From assembly GCA_964503685.1 (NCBI GenBank), contig CAZDAW010000005.1, positions 1-64,000 of the forward strand: 64,000 bases of DNA, given 5' to 3'. The notes under the pieces are model-generated. The model searched no databases, had not been told where the DNA came from, and saw only the letters and a list, made by a program, of their open reading frames with translations. The position numbers were made by a program, and so were the translations under genes. Positions within the stretch are counted from its first letter, which is position 1, and the number at the start of each line of letters is the position of its first letter. Shown here piece after piece: positions 9,840 through 17,967 of the stretch. Source of the DNA: CAZDAW01 sp964503685. Lineage in GTDB: Bacteria > Chloroflexota > Anaerolineae > Anaerolineales > Anaerolineaceae.

Positions 9840-9935
9840 ATGTCGGGCAGCCTGGCAATCATTTCCAAACTCTCCTGGAAGAAGACCCATGGCTTTGCGT
9901 CCTCGTTTTTCAACGGGTTTGCTCTTTACCATATC
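9840..9935 (-). promoter_or_regulatory. GEMM-I cyclic dinucleotide riboswitch aptamer
   Basis: Read on the minus strand the region carries the conserved blocks of the GEMM-I family in order: GCAAACC, a CGTT-GAAA-AACG stem with GAAA tetraloop, GGACGCAAAGCC, GGGTCT, a variable stem, and ATGATTGCCAGGCTGCC. The family binds c-di-GMP or, in a subset, 3',3'-cGAMP. The base before GCAAACC (9923) is A. The equivalent base in the Vibrio Vc2 aptamer is G20, and natural A20 variants include the cGAMP-responsive class. It is followed by an intrinsic terminator and then by the giant adhesin gene, so the ligand likely sets whether that 8.6-kb gene is transcribed. Confidence 0.88.
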
Positions 9936-10091
9936 AAAATGTAAAAGTTCATTTTACCTCTGGTCTATTAATCGGCTATTATCCATTAAAAATAACCGCT
10001 GTGGTTTCTCTTTATGAAATTTTTATCGATAATTAATATCTATTATTTATGTCAATCAAATCGGTTACAATAGACGTGGGAAAAATTGTCG

Positions 10092-10322
10092 ATGACGATG
10101 CGCGATCTGCGAAAATATGCTTCACAAACTCACACCCGGCTGATTGTAGGAGGATTGGTTCTTTTGTTCCTCATCGGCGACGGTCTGATCTATCTGCTCT
10201 GGGGCGCCGCTCCGGCATTGATGGGCTTGGTCTGCCTGGGCGCCGGTTTGCTCCCGATTTTGTTAATTCTAATTATTTTCTGGATAATGGATTGGATCGT
10301 CCGCCGTGCCAACCAGGATTGA
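10092..10322 (+). CDS. small two-helix membrane protein
   Basis: About 76 residues with two hydrophobic helices (roughly residues 17-35 and 40-68) separated by a short Gly/Ala-rich turn and a basic C-terminal WIVRRANQD tail. No family is recognised. The frame opens with TTG at 10086; ATG at 10092 or 10098 is more likely, though no clear ribosome site is present. A TACAAT box at 10066-10071 may be its -10. It overlaps the start of the following esterase gene by 17 bases, so the two are probably co-transcribed and translationally coupled. Confidence 0.6.
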   Translation: MTMRDLRKYASQTHTRLIVGGLVLLFLIGDGLIYLLWGAAPALMGLVCLGAGLLPILLILIIFWIMDWIVRRANQD

Positions 10323-10974
10323 CCCCACTGACTTCAATTTTAATGGGTGGCTCCTGCGCATAAAAAAGCCAGCGAATACCGTTTCCATTGACCGCCAACG
10401 AATCATGCTTCTGCTGCATGGCTGGACCGGGGACGAGAATTCTATGTGGTTTTTCACCCACAATTTGCCAGACCATTACTGGCTCATATCTCCCCGCGGT
10501 ATATTCGAATCGCCGCAGGGCGGTTACAGCTGGCGAATCATTCAGCCGGATAAACCGATTACCACTGAGGAATTTCAATTTGCCATTGAAAGATTAATCA
10601 CTCTGGCCGAGGAATGGGAAAGAACGAACTCGCTGCCGCACAAACCCCTTGATTTAATGGGCTTCAGTCAGGGCGCGGCCCTTTCACTTTCCTTTTTATT
10701 AACCCACCCCAACAGGGTGCGAAGTGTTGCTTCACTGTCCGGTTTTTTGCCTGATAGCGCGCCGGCCTTATTGCGTCCACACCGCCTTGACAAAAAACAG
10801 GTTTTTATAGCCCACGGGACTGAAGATGATATCATTCCCGTTGAGCGAGCGCGAATTGCCGCCGAATTGCTTGGCGCCGCCGGCGCTGAAGTCGCCTATT
10901 GCGAAGACGCAATCGGTCACAAAGTCAGCGCCTCATGCCTGTCAGCTCTTGAAAACTTCTACAAAATACTCTAA
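10306..10974 (+). CDS. alpha/beta hydrolase, phospholipase/carboxylesterase type
   Basis: A 222-residue cytoplasmic serine hydrolase. Seen: the LLLHGWTGDENS oxyanion region near residue 30, the nucleophile elbow GFSQGA near residue 118, an Asp in HGTEDDIIP near 170, and a His in IGHKVS near 205. This is the normal order and spacing of the Ser-Asp-His triad in the small carboxylesterase (YpfH/dienelactone hydrolase-like) group. It starts with GTG inside the preceding membrane-protein gene. The natural substrate cannot be read from sequence; short acyl esters are typical for the group. Confidence 0.85.
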   Translation: MPTRIDPTDFNFNGWLLRIKKPANTVSIDRQRIMLLLHGWTGDENSMWFFTHNLPDHYWLISPRGIFESPQGGYSWRIIQPDKPITTEEFQFAIERLITLAEEWERTNSLPHKPLDLMGFSQGAALSLSFLLTHPNRVRSVASLSGFLPDSAPALLRPHRLDKKQVFIAHGTEDDIIPVERARIAAELLGAAGAEVAYCEDAIGHKVSASCLSALENFYKIL

Positions 10975-11591
10975 CCGCCCCGCAAGACGGATATCGTCCC
11001 GCCTAAACCGCCAACGATCAACAATATCATAATAATCAATCCCGACGGAATGCCGCCGCCATCGGCGGCTGAGGCTGGCGCAGTAAATGTTGGCACCGAT
11101 AAAGGCGCCGGCGCGGTAAAAGTTGGCAACCGGGTCGGGACCGACGTCACGATAAACTGAGCTGCCAGGGTTGGATCCACAGTAGCCGTGTATAGCAGCG
11201 TAGGCGTTGGGGGTATTTCAACCACATTAAGATCGCCGCCTGTCACCGTCACCAGGGGGGCGTAAACCCATGCAGACCCACCGCTAACACCCGGATACAC
11301 AATTAAAATCCATTCGCCGCCCGGCGACCGGCCCAATCCCGGCGATTGTTGCCCGGCCAACAACACACCCACTTTCGGGAATGAAGTCCCCGGCCCTGAA
11401 CGTACATTGATTTGGTCCTGATCCAAATTAACCGTAACAGTTGGCCCAGATGGCGTTCCTGTAACAGTTGGTAATTCGACCGTCGGCTGCTGCCTGTAAC
11501 CATCCGCCTGCGCAGGTGTTGCCAGGCTTAACCAAAACACACCGCTGAGTACGGTTATCAGCAACCCTGTAATAAAATACTTTCGAAACAT
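10971..11591 (-). CDS. secreted SH3-domain protein with C-terminal membrane anchor
   Basis: A 206-residue exported protein. Signal peptide to about residue 30 (ATPAQA), a bacterial SH3 domain at about 55-115 (INVRSGPGTSFPKVGVL, then GGEWILI and AWVYAPLV), a Thr/Pro-rich stretch, and a C-terminal hydrophobic helix near 178-200. Bacterial SH3 domains commonly bind cell-wall peptides. ATG at 11591 follows a GGAG site; a TTG one codon upstream is less likely. It ends in TAG, overlapping by four bases the end of the convergent esterase gene. Confidence 0.75.
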   Translation of the reverse strand: MFRKYFITGLLITVLSGVFWLSLATPAQADGYRQQPTVELPTVTGTPSGPTVTVNLDQDQINVRSGPGTSFPKVGVLLAGQQSPGLGRSPGGEWILIVYPGVSGGSAWVYAPLVTVTGGDLNVVEIPPTPTLLYTATVDPTLAAQFIVTSVPTRLPTFTAPAPLSVPTFTAPASAADGGGIPSGLIIMILLIVGGLGGTISVLRGG

Positions 11592-11649
11592 CAAACGTCT
11601 CCAGTAAAAAAAGTATCCCCTATTTTAACCCCAAATTTGCTTTTTTTTG

Positions 11650-11655
11650 TATAAT
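11650..11655 (+). promoter_or_regulatory. -10 box directly before the zinc-ribbon gene
   Basis: TGTATAATT, with TATAAT ending one base before the first ATG (11657) and seven bases before the second in-frame ATG (11663). No Shine-Dalgarno fits. Transcription starting about seven bases downstream would make the mRNA leaderless at the second ATG. Confidence 0.5.
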
Positions 11656-11656
11656 T

Positions 11657-12253
11657 ATGCGCATGGACCAACGAATTTTTCATGGAGAAATTACTCCCAC
11701 AGCCATCGCCCGAGAGATCATCTCTCATTTCAACCGCGGCAATTTTCGCGTTCAACAGGTAGGCAGCGGCGATGAGATCACCGTTCAAATTGCCACAGCG
11801 CAATACGCCACTTCCGGTGGGCAGACTGCCCTGAGTGTGAGTCTGCAAAAAGTTGAAGATGGCCTGTCAGTCAGCATCGGCAAACAGGCCTGGCTTGGCG
11901 TAGCCGCCAGCCTGGGTATGACCGCTTTATCCGCCCTCAGGAACCCATTTGCCTTACTGGGCAGATTGGATGACCTCGCCCAGGATATCGAATCCTTGCA
12001 GTTAAGCGAAGAGGTCTGGAATGTCATCAACAATGCCGCCCGACAGGCAGGCGCCAGCTTTGAACTTTCCGAAAGATTGCGCCGCATGGTTTGTGATTTC
12101 TGCAACACACCCAACCCGCCTGGTGAAGCAAGCTGCATCGCCTGCGGCGCGCCGCTGGGCGATGTTCAACCCAGAACCTGCTCAAAATGCGGTTTCGTCA
12201 TCGTAAAGCAGGAAAAATTCTGCCCCAATTGCGGTCAGGCGGTTAATCAATAA
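11657..12253 (+). CDS. C-terminal double zinc-ribbon protein
   Basis: About 198 residues. The N-terminal ~130 residues form an alpha/beta domain of unknown type with a hydrophobic middle (AASLGMTALSAL). The C-terminus carries two four-cysteine zinc ribbons: CDFCNTPNPPGEASCIACG near 147 and CSKCGFVIVKQEKFCPNCG near 176. Such ribbons bind zinc structurally and often mediate protein contacts. The true start may be the second ATG at 11663, since the TATAAT box leaves no room for a leader before the first. It converges on the hydroxyacid dehydrogenase gene with a four-base gap. Function unknown. Confidence 0.72.
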   Translation: MRMDQRIFHGEITPTAIAREIISHFNRGNFRVQQVGSGDEITVQIATAQYATSGGQTALSVSLQKVEDGLSVSIGKQAWLGVAASLGMTALSALRNPFALLGRLDDLAQDIESLQLSEEVWNVINNAARQAGASFELSERLRRMVCDFCNTPNPPGEASCIACGAPLGDVQPRTCSKCGFVIVKQEKFCPNCGQAVNQ

Positions 12254-12257
12254 TCGC

Positions 12258-13247
12258 TCACATCATTTCATATACAGTTGGGTTGGCGCAATATGGCATT
12301 CGTTGTCCCTGCAGACCGGCCAGCAGATTTTCGCACGCCATCTGCGCCATTTTGCGCCGCGTTTGGCAGGTTGCTGACCCAATATGGGGGAGAATCAGGC
12401 AATTATCAAGCTGGTATAGGGGATGTTCTGGCGGCAATGGCTCCGGGGCCGTCACATCCAGTCCGGCGCCGGCGATCCAGCCTTCTGATAATGCCCTGTA
12501 CAGCGCTTCACTGTCAACAACGACTCCCCTTGCCATATTGATTAAAAATGCGCCGGGTTTCATCTTTCGTAACGCCGCTTCGTCGATCATTCCGCGCGTT
12601 TCAGGCGTCAGCGGAGTATGCAAAGAAACCACATCGCTTTCTGCAAGCAATTTATCAAGGGATCGGAACTCCGCATTCAATTCCCGTTCGATCTCAGCAT
12701 GCGTCGAGCGGCTGGTATAGATGATTTTCATCCCAAAAGCCTTCGCCCGCCGGGCAACCGCTGCTCCAATTTTTCCCATCCCGACTACACCCAATATGGC
12801 TCCATTCAGTTCCATTCCCAGCCATCCTGCCGGCGCCCAGGTTTTCCAGTTCCCGGTTCGGGCGTCTTTCGCCGCCTGCGGAAGCTGCCTGACCAGCGAT
12901 AAAAGCAAAGCCATTGTCAGATCAGCCACCGAATCCGTCAGGATGCCAGGCGTATTACCCACTGCTATCTTTCGCTTTGTGCAGGCGTCCAGATCAATAT
13001 TATCGACGCCCGCTGCCATATTACTGATCACTCGCAAATTAACTGCCTGCTCAATGACCGCCGCATCGATCCGATCCGAAAGCGTGGTCATTAATCCATC
13101 TGCCCGAATGATATCTGCCATAACCTCTGGCGTAATCCGTTCAGCATCCGCCGCGCCAGAGACCAGTTCGCATTTGCCTTCCAAAGCTGCAAGCCAATCT
13201 GCCGGCAATCGGTGAGTTAATACAACAAGAGGCTTTTTTGTTTCCAT
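12258..13247 (-). CDS. D-2-hydroxyacid dehydrogenase (glyoxylate/hydroxypyruvate reductase type)
   Basis: A 329-residue NAD(P)-dependent reductase. The Rossmann motif GVVGMGKIGAAVARR is near residue 152, the substrate Arg in NMARGVVVD near 237, Glu in GLDVTAPEPLP near 265, and the catalytic His in LPHIGSAT near 288, all in the normal order for GhrB/GyaR-like enzymes that reduce glyoxylate or hydroxypyruvate to glycolate or glycerate. GGAGAAGG precedes the ATG. It lies 17 bases after the natural end of the glycerate kinase gene. The pair fits conversion of hydroxypyruvate or tartronate-type acids to glycerate and then phosphoglycerate. Confidence 0.88.
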   Translation of the reverse strand: METKKPLVVLTHRLPADWLAALEGKCELVSGAADAERITPEVMADIIRADGLMTTLSDRIDAAVIEQAVNLRVISNMAAGVDNIDLDACTKRKIAVGNTPGILTDSVADLTMALLLSLVRQLPQAAKDARTGNWKTWAPAGWLGMELNGAILGVVGMGKIGAAVARRAKAFGMKIIYTSRSTHAEIERELNAEFRSLDKLLAESDVVSLHTPLTPETRGMIDEAALRKMKPGAFLINMARGVVVDSEALYRALSEGWIAGAGLDVTAPEPLPPEHPLYQLDNCLILPHIGSATCQTRRKMAQMACENLLAGLQGQRMPYCANPTVYEMM

Positions 13248-13264
13248 CTTACCTTCTCCGCAAA

Positions 13265-14635
13265 TCAGAGAACAAAAATAAAATTAAGATCGTTTACGTT
13301 CGTTCCAGTCGGTCCTGTGATCAGTAAATCACCCAGCGTCTCAAAAAAGCACTAAGCAATGTTTTGCATCAGAAAATCGTTCGCTTTCATTCCGACCTGA
13401 AATGCCCGCTGACAGGTATTCCCCGATACAACCGCGCCGGCGGCGTCAGTCGGGCCATCTTCCCCATCCGTCGCCAGAGCAACAAGAAAAGCATCATTCA
13501 ATCCGGCCAGTTCGGTTGCCGCCCCCAAGGCAAGTTCCTGATTTCTCCCCCCGCGTCCTTTACCCCTGAGCGTGACGGTTGTCTCGCCGCCGGCAACCAG
13601 ACACGCCGGCGCAGCAAGAGGTTCTCCGCTCTCGCGCACCTGACGGGCAATTGACGCCAGTACTTTCCCGGCCTGACTGGCTTCCCCCTGAAGATAGGTG
13701 GTCAACAACAATGTGTTGAAACCCAATTCTTTTGCGCTTTCAAGGGCAGCTTTAGCGGCCAGATGATTCGCCCCAACCAGGACATTGTGTACATGGGTAA
13801 AACACGCATCGCCGGGTTTTAAAGTATCTGGAATGTCGCCGCGCCGGCCTTTTTCGATGACATCCAAAATTGCCGCCGGCGTCTTGCTGCGTAAATCATA
13901 TTTTCCAAGAATATCTGCGGCCTCTTCAAATGCGCTTGAATCGCCCACGGTCGGCCCTGAAGCAATCACATCCAGTGGGCTGCCAACAACATCTGATAGA
14001 ATCAAAGTCGTCAAATGCGCCGGATACGCCAGCCGCGCCATCCCGCCGCCTTTCAATCTGTCCAAATGTTTTCGCAATACGTTGATCTCTTGAATCGTTG
14101 CCCCGCTGGCCAGCAGGTTGTGGGTCAATTGCTGAACCTCTTCCAGCGTTACCCCCTCGACCGGCAGAGTCATCAAAGCAGAACCACCGCCAGAGATCAG
14201 ACAAAATATAAGATCATCTGCCTGAAGCCCTGATAACAACCCGGCCACCTTTCGCCCCGCCGCCAGACTGGCTTCGTCGGGAACTGGGTGCCCGCCCTGA
14301 ACAAGTTCAACACCGGGCATATAGCCTGATTCGCCTTCAGCAATATGCTTTGCAACAACAATTCCCCCATCAAGTCGATCTTTCAGGATTTCGCTCAGGC
14401 TCATTGCCATCGCCAGGCTGGCCTTGCCAATAGCAATAACAAATATCCGTTTATAGACGGACAGATCATAGGCGCGCCCGCCAACCTGCAATTGACTGTT
14501 CTCATCCCGTTTCACAAAACGCCGCACACAGGAGGCTGGATCGACCGCATTGATCGCGGCAGCCAATATTTTACAAATATCTTTCCCGCCCGGTGAACCG
14601 CGCAGCGTCTCGGTTAAGAATCGGTCAGGTTCCAC
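13265..14635 (-). pseudogene. glycerate 2-kinase, interrupted by an in-frame TAG
   Basis: An enzyme of the MOFRL/GckA family, which phosphorylates D-glycerate to 2-phosphoglycerate. Family features: ISGGGSALMTLP near residue 148, GGHPVPDE near 114, LSDVVGSP near 214, and GGRNQELALGA near 366. The frame from GTG at 14635 meets TAG at 13352-13354 (codon 428). The same frame then continues without a shift for 28 codons, through LGDLLITGPTGTNVNDL, to TGA at 13265. That TGPTGTNVNDL block is the conserved end of the family, so the TAG interrupts a normal 456-residue protein. A nonsense mutation, an assembly error or amber read-through are all possible. Fourth gene of the tkt operon. Confidence 0.85.
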
Positions 14636-14709
14636 AGTTATCCATCCGCATCAATTGTGTGAAACAGCATTGTAACTGATAACCGGATTTCGCAGCATGA
14701 TGCGCCATC

Positions 14710-17493
14710 TTATTTTCCGAAAAACTTATCCAGTTCGGTTTCCTTGACGTGAATACGAATCACCCGTCGTCCACGTTCTAGCAAAGCTTGCAGGTCTCCC
14801 AACGCCTGCGCTTTTTGTAACGCGCCGAAAGTCAGGCCGAAACCGGGTATATCCAGATCAACTTCCTTATCGGTGGTGAGCTGAATGAACAATCCATTAT
14901 CCGGCCCTCCCTTATGAAGCTGCCCGGTCGAATGCAAAAAGCGCGGCCCAAAACCCAGTGTTGTTGCCAGTCCGCAAGCATCACCCAGGTAATCTCGCAA
15001 CTGCTGCAGCCAGGCTTCCATCTTATGGTTACGCGGCATATAGGCCAGGATTGCAAGGTAATCCCCATCACGCTTCTGTTTGAGAAAACCATGGATCAAT
15101 TCATGAATACTGTTTGCCCTTTCAATGCCGGCAAACACCTTCCCAAACACCTGAATACCCTGTTTATCCCACAAGGGTTCCCCCTCTTCCAGCCTGCGCG
15201 TTTGCTTATAAATCTCGATCAAACTGGCTGTACGAGTTTTACTATCCTGCACGTCCGGCTGGTCAAAAGCATTGACCTTCAACACAGCGCAGGCTATCGC
15301 AGTAGCCGCCTCCCAACGATAAAATTCTCGCCCAAGATCATAAGCGTCCATCAATGTAAAAGTAATCACCGGATGGCCGGCCTCGAGCAGCCGGGCGACT
15401 GCTGCCGTGTGTGCGCCGCTGTGTTTCAGGTAAACAAAAAAGCGGTCGTTTCCATACGCAGACGGGTCTTTCACCTTCTCGCCAACCACAGGCGTAATCC
15501 CCTTACCCTGCTTGCCGCTGCTCTCGGCAATTAACTGTTCCAGCCAGTTGCCGAACGCAGCAACTTCGGGATCAGCAATAAACGTCAATTTATCGCAGCC
15601 ATCCAGCGCAGCCTGAGCGATCATTGCGCCGAGTACATAACCCGGATTGCTGGCTGCCGGGAATTGATCGCCGCAATAGCTGGCCATAACCGCAGCATTA
15701 TTCAACAATCGCTTAATATCTATTCCCAGCAGCGCTGCCGGAACCAGACCGAACGCCGAAAGCGCTGAATATCTTCCACCAACCTGAGAATCAGCCAAAA
15801 AGATGCGCCTGAAACCCTTCTCTTTTGCCAGCCTTTCCAGTGAAGTGCCGGCGTCGGTAATCGCGATGAAATGATCGCACGCTTTTTCCCCCAGAGTCTT
15901 CCGGGCTTTTTCCCAAAAGCAGGCAAACAATGCGTTGACCTCGCTCGTCCCCCCCGATTTGCTGGAAACGATATATAACGTATTCTTTACCGTCGCCCAA
16001 TCTGCCGCTTCCCTCACCTGTTCGGGATCGGTCGAATCGATAATTCTCAGATCCAACCCTTTACTGCTCTGCAGTTGACCAAAAACCGAACAGAAAACCT
16101 CAGGCGCCAGTGAAGAGCCCCCCATACCCAGCAATAATGCCTGTGTAAAACCGCTTTGCTGGCAGCCATCCACAAATTCCGATAATTCGCCGAGCATCGC
16201 CTGGCTGCTCTCAGGCAACTTGATCCATCCCAATCGCCGCTCGATTTCCTTCTGACCTTCGGGGTCATCGGTCCATAGGCTGGCGTCGCCAAATACGAAT
16301 CGCTCCAGTGTGGCTTCCGTTTCCATTTTCTCGATCAGAATTGGGAGTTTCTGGATTAAAAAGCCTGCTTGTTTCTTTGCAGCTTCTTTGCGTTGATGGA
16401 TTGTCGCCAATAACGCGCTATAAGCATCAGCGAATGCTTTAACGCCCTCATCCTCCAACTCTTGGGTTACTTGCCGCATGGATATACCCAGCTTTTCCAG
16501 CGCGTCCATATTTTGCCGCGCTTCATCCAGCCCTTCAACAATGCTCAGCCGGGGCTTTCCATGGTCAATGAAAGCAGCCAGCGTCTGCGGCGGTACGGTA
16601 TTGACCGAATCGGGTGCAATCAATTCTTCAACATACATCACATCGCGATAGGCCGGGTTCTTCGTGCTCGTCGAAGCCCATAAAGGACGCTGGATGCGCC
16701 CGCCCCTGGCGCGCAGCGCCTGAAAGCGCTCCGACTTGAATTGTGAATCAAACAAGACATACGCCAGTTTGGTGTTGGCAATGGCTGCCTTGCCAAATAA
16801 TTTCTCCGTTTCTTTTTTTCTGGCCGGGTCTTTTTGATTAATCGCCTCGAGCAGGGCATCCACTTTCGTATCCAATCTGGATACAAAAAAAGAGGCCACC
16901 GAAGCAATTTTATCAACAGGCAGCCCCATATCGACGCGCTTTTCGAGTCCTTTCAGATAAGCATCGATCACCTGAGCATAGCGTTCGAGCGAAAAGATCA
17001 AAGTCACATTAACATTGATGCCCGCAGCAATGGTCGCAGTGATCGCTTCCAGCCCTTCCAGAGTAGCCGGAATTTTAATCATCAGGTTAGGCCGGTTCAC
17101 TTCCATCCACAATAACCTGGCCTCATTGATGGTGCTTTGCGTATCGTGGGCAATCAATGGGCTTACTTCAAGACTCACATAGCCATCGCCGCCGTTTGTC
17201 TCGTCATAAAGCGGCCTGAATAAATCCGCAGCTTTTTGAATATCCTGAACGGCCAACAGATTGAAAATCTGTTTCTCATCCCAGCCCGCCCAGGCCATCG
17301 GTTCCAGAGACAAATCGTAATCATTCGTCTTGCTGATGGCGTTGTGAAATATGCTGGGATTTGAAGTCACTCCCCTGATCTCGCCGCACTGAATCATGGC
17401 ATACATTTCACCACTCTCCAGCAAGCGGCGCTGGATATTGTCATACCAGATGGATTGTCTCATCTCATGAAGCTTACTAATGGAATCATTCAT
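14710..17493 (-). CDS. bifunctional transaldolase / glucose-6-phosphate isomerase
   Basis: A 927-residue fusion. Residues ~1-365 are transaldolase (GVTSNPSIFHNAI near 42, VSLEVSP, MIKIPAT with the Schiff-base Lys, NVNVTLIFSLERY). Residues ~385-927 are phosphoglucose isomerase (LGMGGSSLAPEVF, SSKSGGTSEVNAL, VGGRYSALSAFGLVP). The first makes sedoheptulose-7-P and glyceraldehyde-3-P interconvert with erythrose-4-P and fructose-6-P; the second interconverts fructose-6-P and glucose-6-P. The fusion is known from several bacterial phyla. ATG at 17493 is preferred over a GTG at 17514 because GAGG lies five bases upstream. It follows rpiB in the pentose-phosphate operon. Confidence 0.93.
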   Translation of the reverse strand: MNDSISKLHEMRQSIWYDNIQRRLLESGEMYAMIQCGEIRGVTSNPSIFHNAISKTNDYDLSLEPMAWAGWDEKQIFNLLAVQDIQKAADLFRPLYDETNGGDGYVSLEVSPLIAHDTQSTINEARLLWMEVNRPNLMIKIPATLEGLEAITATIAAGINVNVTLIFSLERYAQVIDAYLKGLEKRVDMGLPVDKIASVASFFVSRLDTKVDALLEAINQKDPARKKETEKLFGKAAIANTKLAYVLFDSQFKSERFQALRARGGRIQRPLWASTSTKNPAYRDVMYVEELIAPDSVNTVPPQTLAAFIDHGKPRLSIVEGLDEARQNMDALEKLGISMRQVTQELEDEGVKAFADAYSALLATIHQRKEAAKKQAGFLIQKLPILIEKMETEATLERFVFGDASLWTDDPEGQKEIERRLGWIKLPESSQAMLGELSEFVDGCQQSGFTQALLLGMGGSSLAPEVFCSVFGQLQSSKGLDLRIIDSTDPEQVREAADWATVKNTLYIVSSKSGGTSEVNALFACFWEKARKTLGEKACDHFIAITDAGTSLERLAKEKGFRRIFLADSQVGGRYSALSAFGLVPAALLGIDIKRLLNNAAVMASYCGDQFPAASNPGYVLGAMIAQAALDGCDKLTFIADPEVAAFGNWLEQLIAESSGKQGKGITPVVGEKVKDPSAYGNDRFFVYLKHSGAHTAAVARLLEAGHPVITFTLMDAYDLGREFYRWEAATAIACAVLKVNAFDQPDVQDSKTRTASLIEIYKQTRRLEEGEPLWDKQGIQVFGKVFAGIERANSIHELIHGFLKQKRDGDYLAILAYMPRNHKMEAWLQQLRDYLGDACGLATTLGFGPRFLHSTGQLHKGGPDNGLFIQLTTDKEVDLDIPGFGLTFGALQKAQALGDLQALLERGRRVIRIHVKETELDKFFGK

Positions 17494-17513
17494 TTCAACC
17501 TCACAGCCAATCA

Positions 17514-17960
17514 CTATCCATTCTGCTCTAGTTTTTTAATTTTCTCAAAACGCCGCGCATAACGCCCCTCGCCGATAAATTGCGCCGATAAAAAAGCTTT
17601 GACCAGTTCTTTTGCTACCTCGACGCCGATAATCCGCCCGCCCAAACAGAGCATATTCATATTATCATGTTCAACGCCCTGATGCGCAGAATAAGTATCA
17701 TGGCAAATCGCGGCATACACACCTTTCATTTTATTCCCGGCAATCGCTGCGCCAATTCCGGACCCGCAGATGACGATTGCTCTTTCGACCTGATTTTGCT
17801 GAATGGCGCGCCCGGCCTTTTCAGCAAAATCAGTATAATCAACGCTTTCCGCGCTGAAAGTCCCCAGATCAACCGGCGCATGTCCGGCCTGGCGCACAGC
17901 CTCAATGACTGTTTCCTTCAATGGAAAACCACCATGATCACACGCAACGGCTACACGCAT
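17514..17960 (-). CDS. rpiB: ribose-5-phosphate isomerase B
   Basis: A 148-residue enzyme that interconverts ribose-5-P and ribulose-5-P. Seen: N-terminal VAVACDHGGFPLKE, VDYTDFAEKAG, the catalytic-cysteine block VICGSGIGAAIAGNK near residue 65, and HDNMNMLCLGGR. Length is normal for RpiB. A longer frame exists upstream but lies inside the transketolase gene. ATG at 17960 (or 17963) follows GAGG, which overlaps the transketolase stop, so translation is coupled. It ends in TAG immediately followed by TGA. Confidence 0.93.
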   Translation of the reverse strand: MRVAVACDHGGFPLKETVIEAVRQAGHAPVDLGTFSAESVDYTDFAEKAGRAIQQNQVERAIVICGSGIGAAIAGNKMKGVYAAICHDTYSAHQGVEHDNMNMLCLGGRIIGVEVAKELVKAFLSAQFIGEGRYARRFEKIKKLEQNG

Positions 17961-17967
17961 CATGCCC

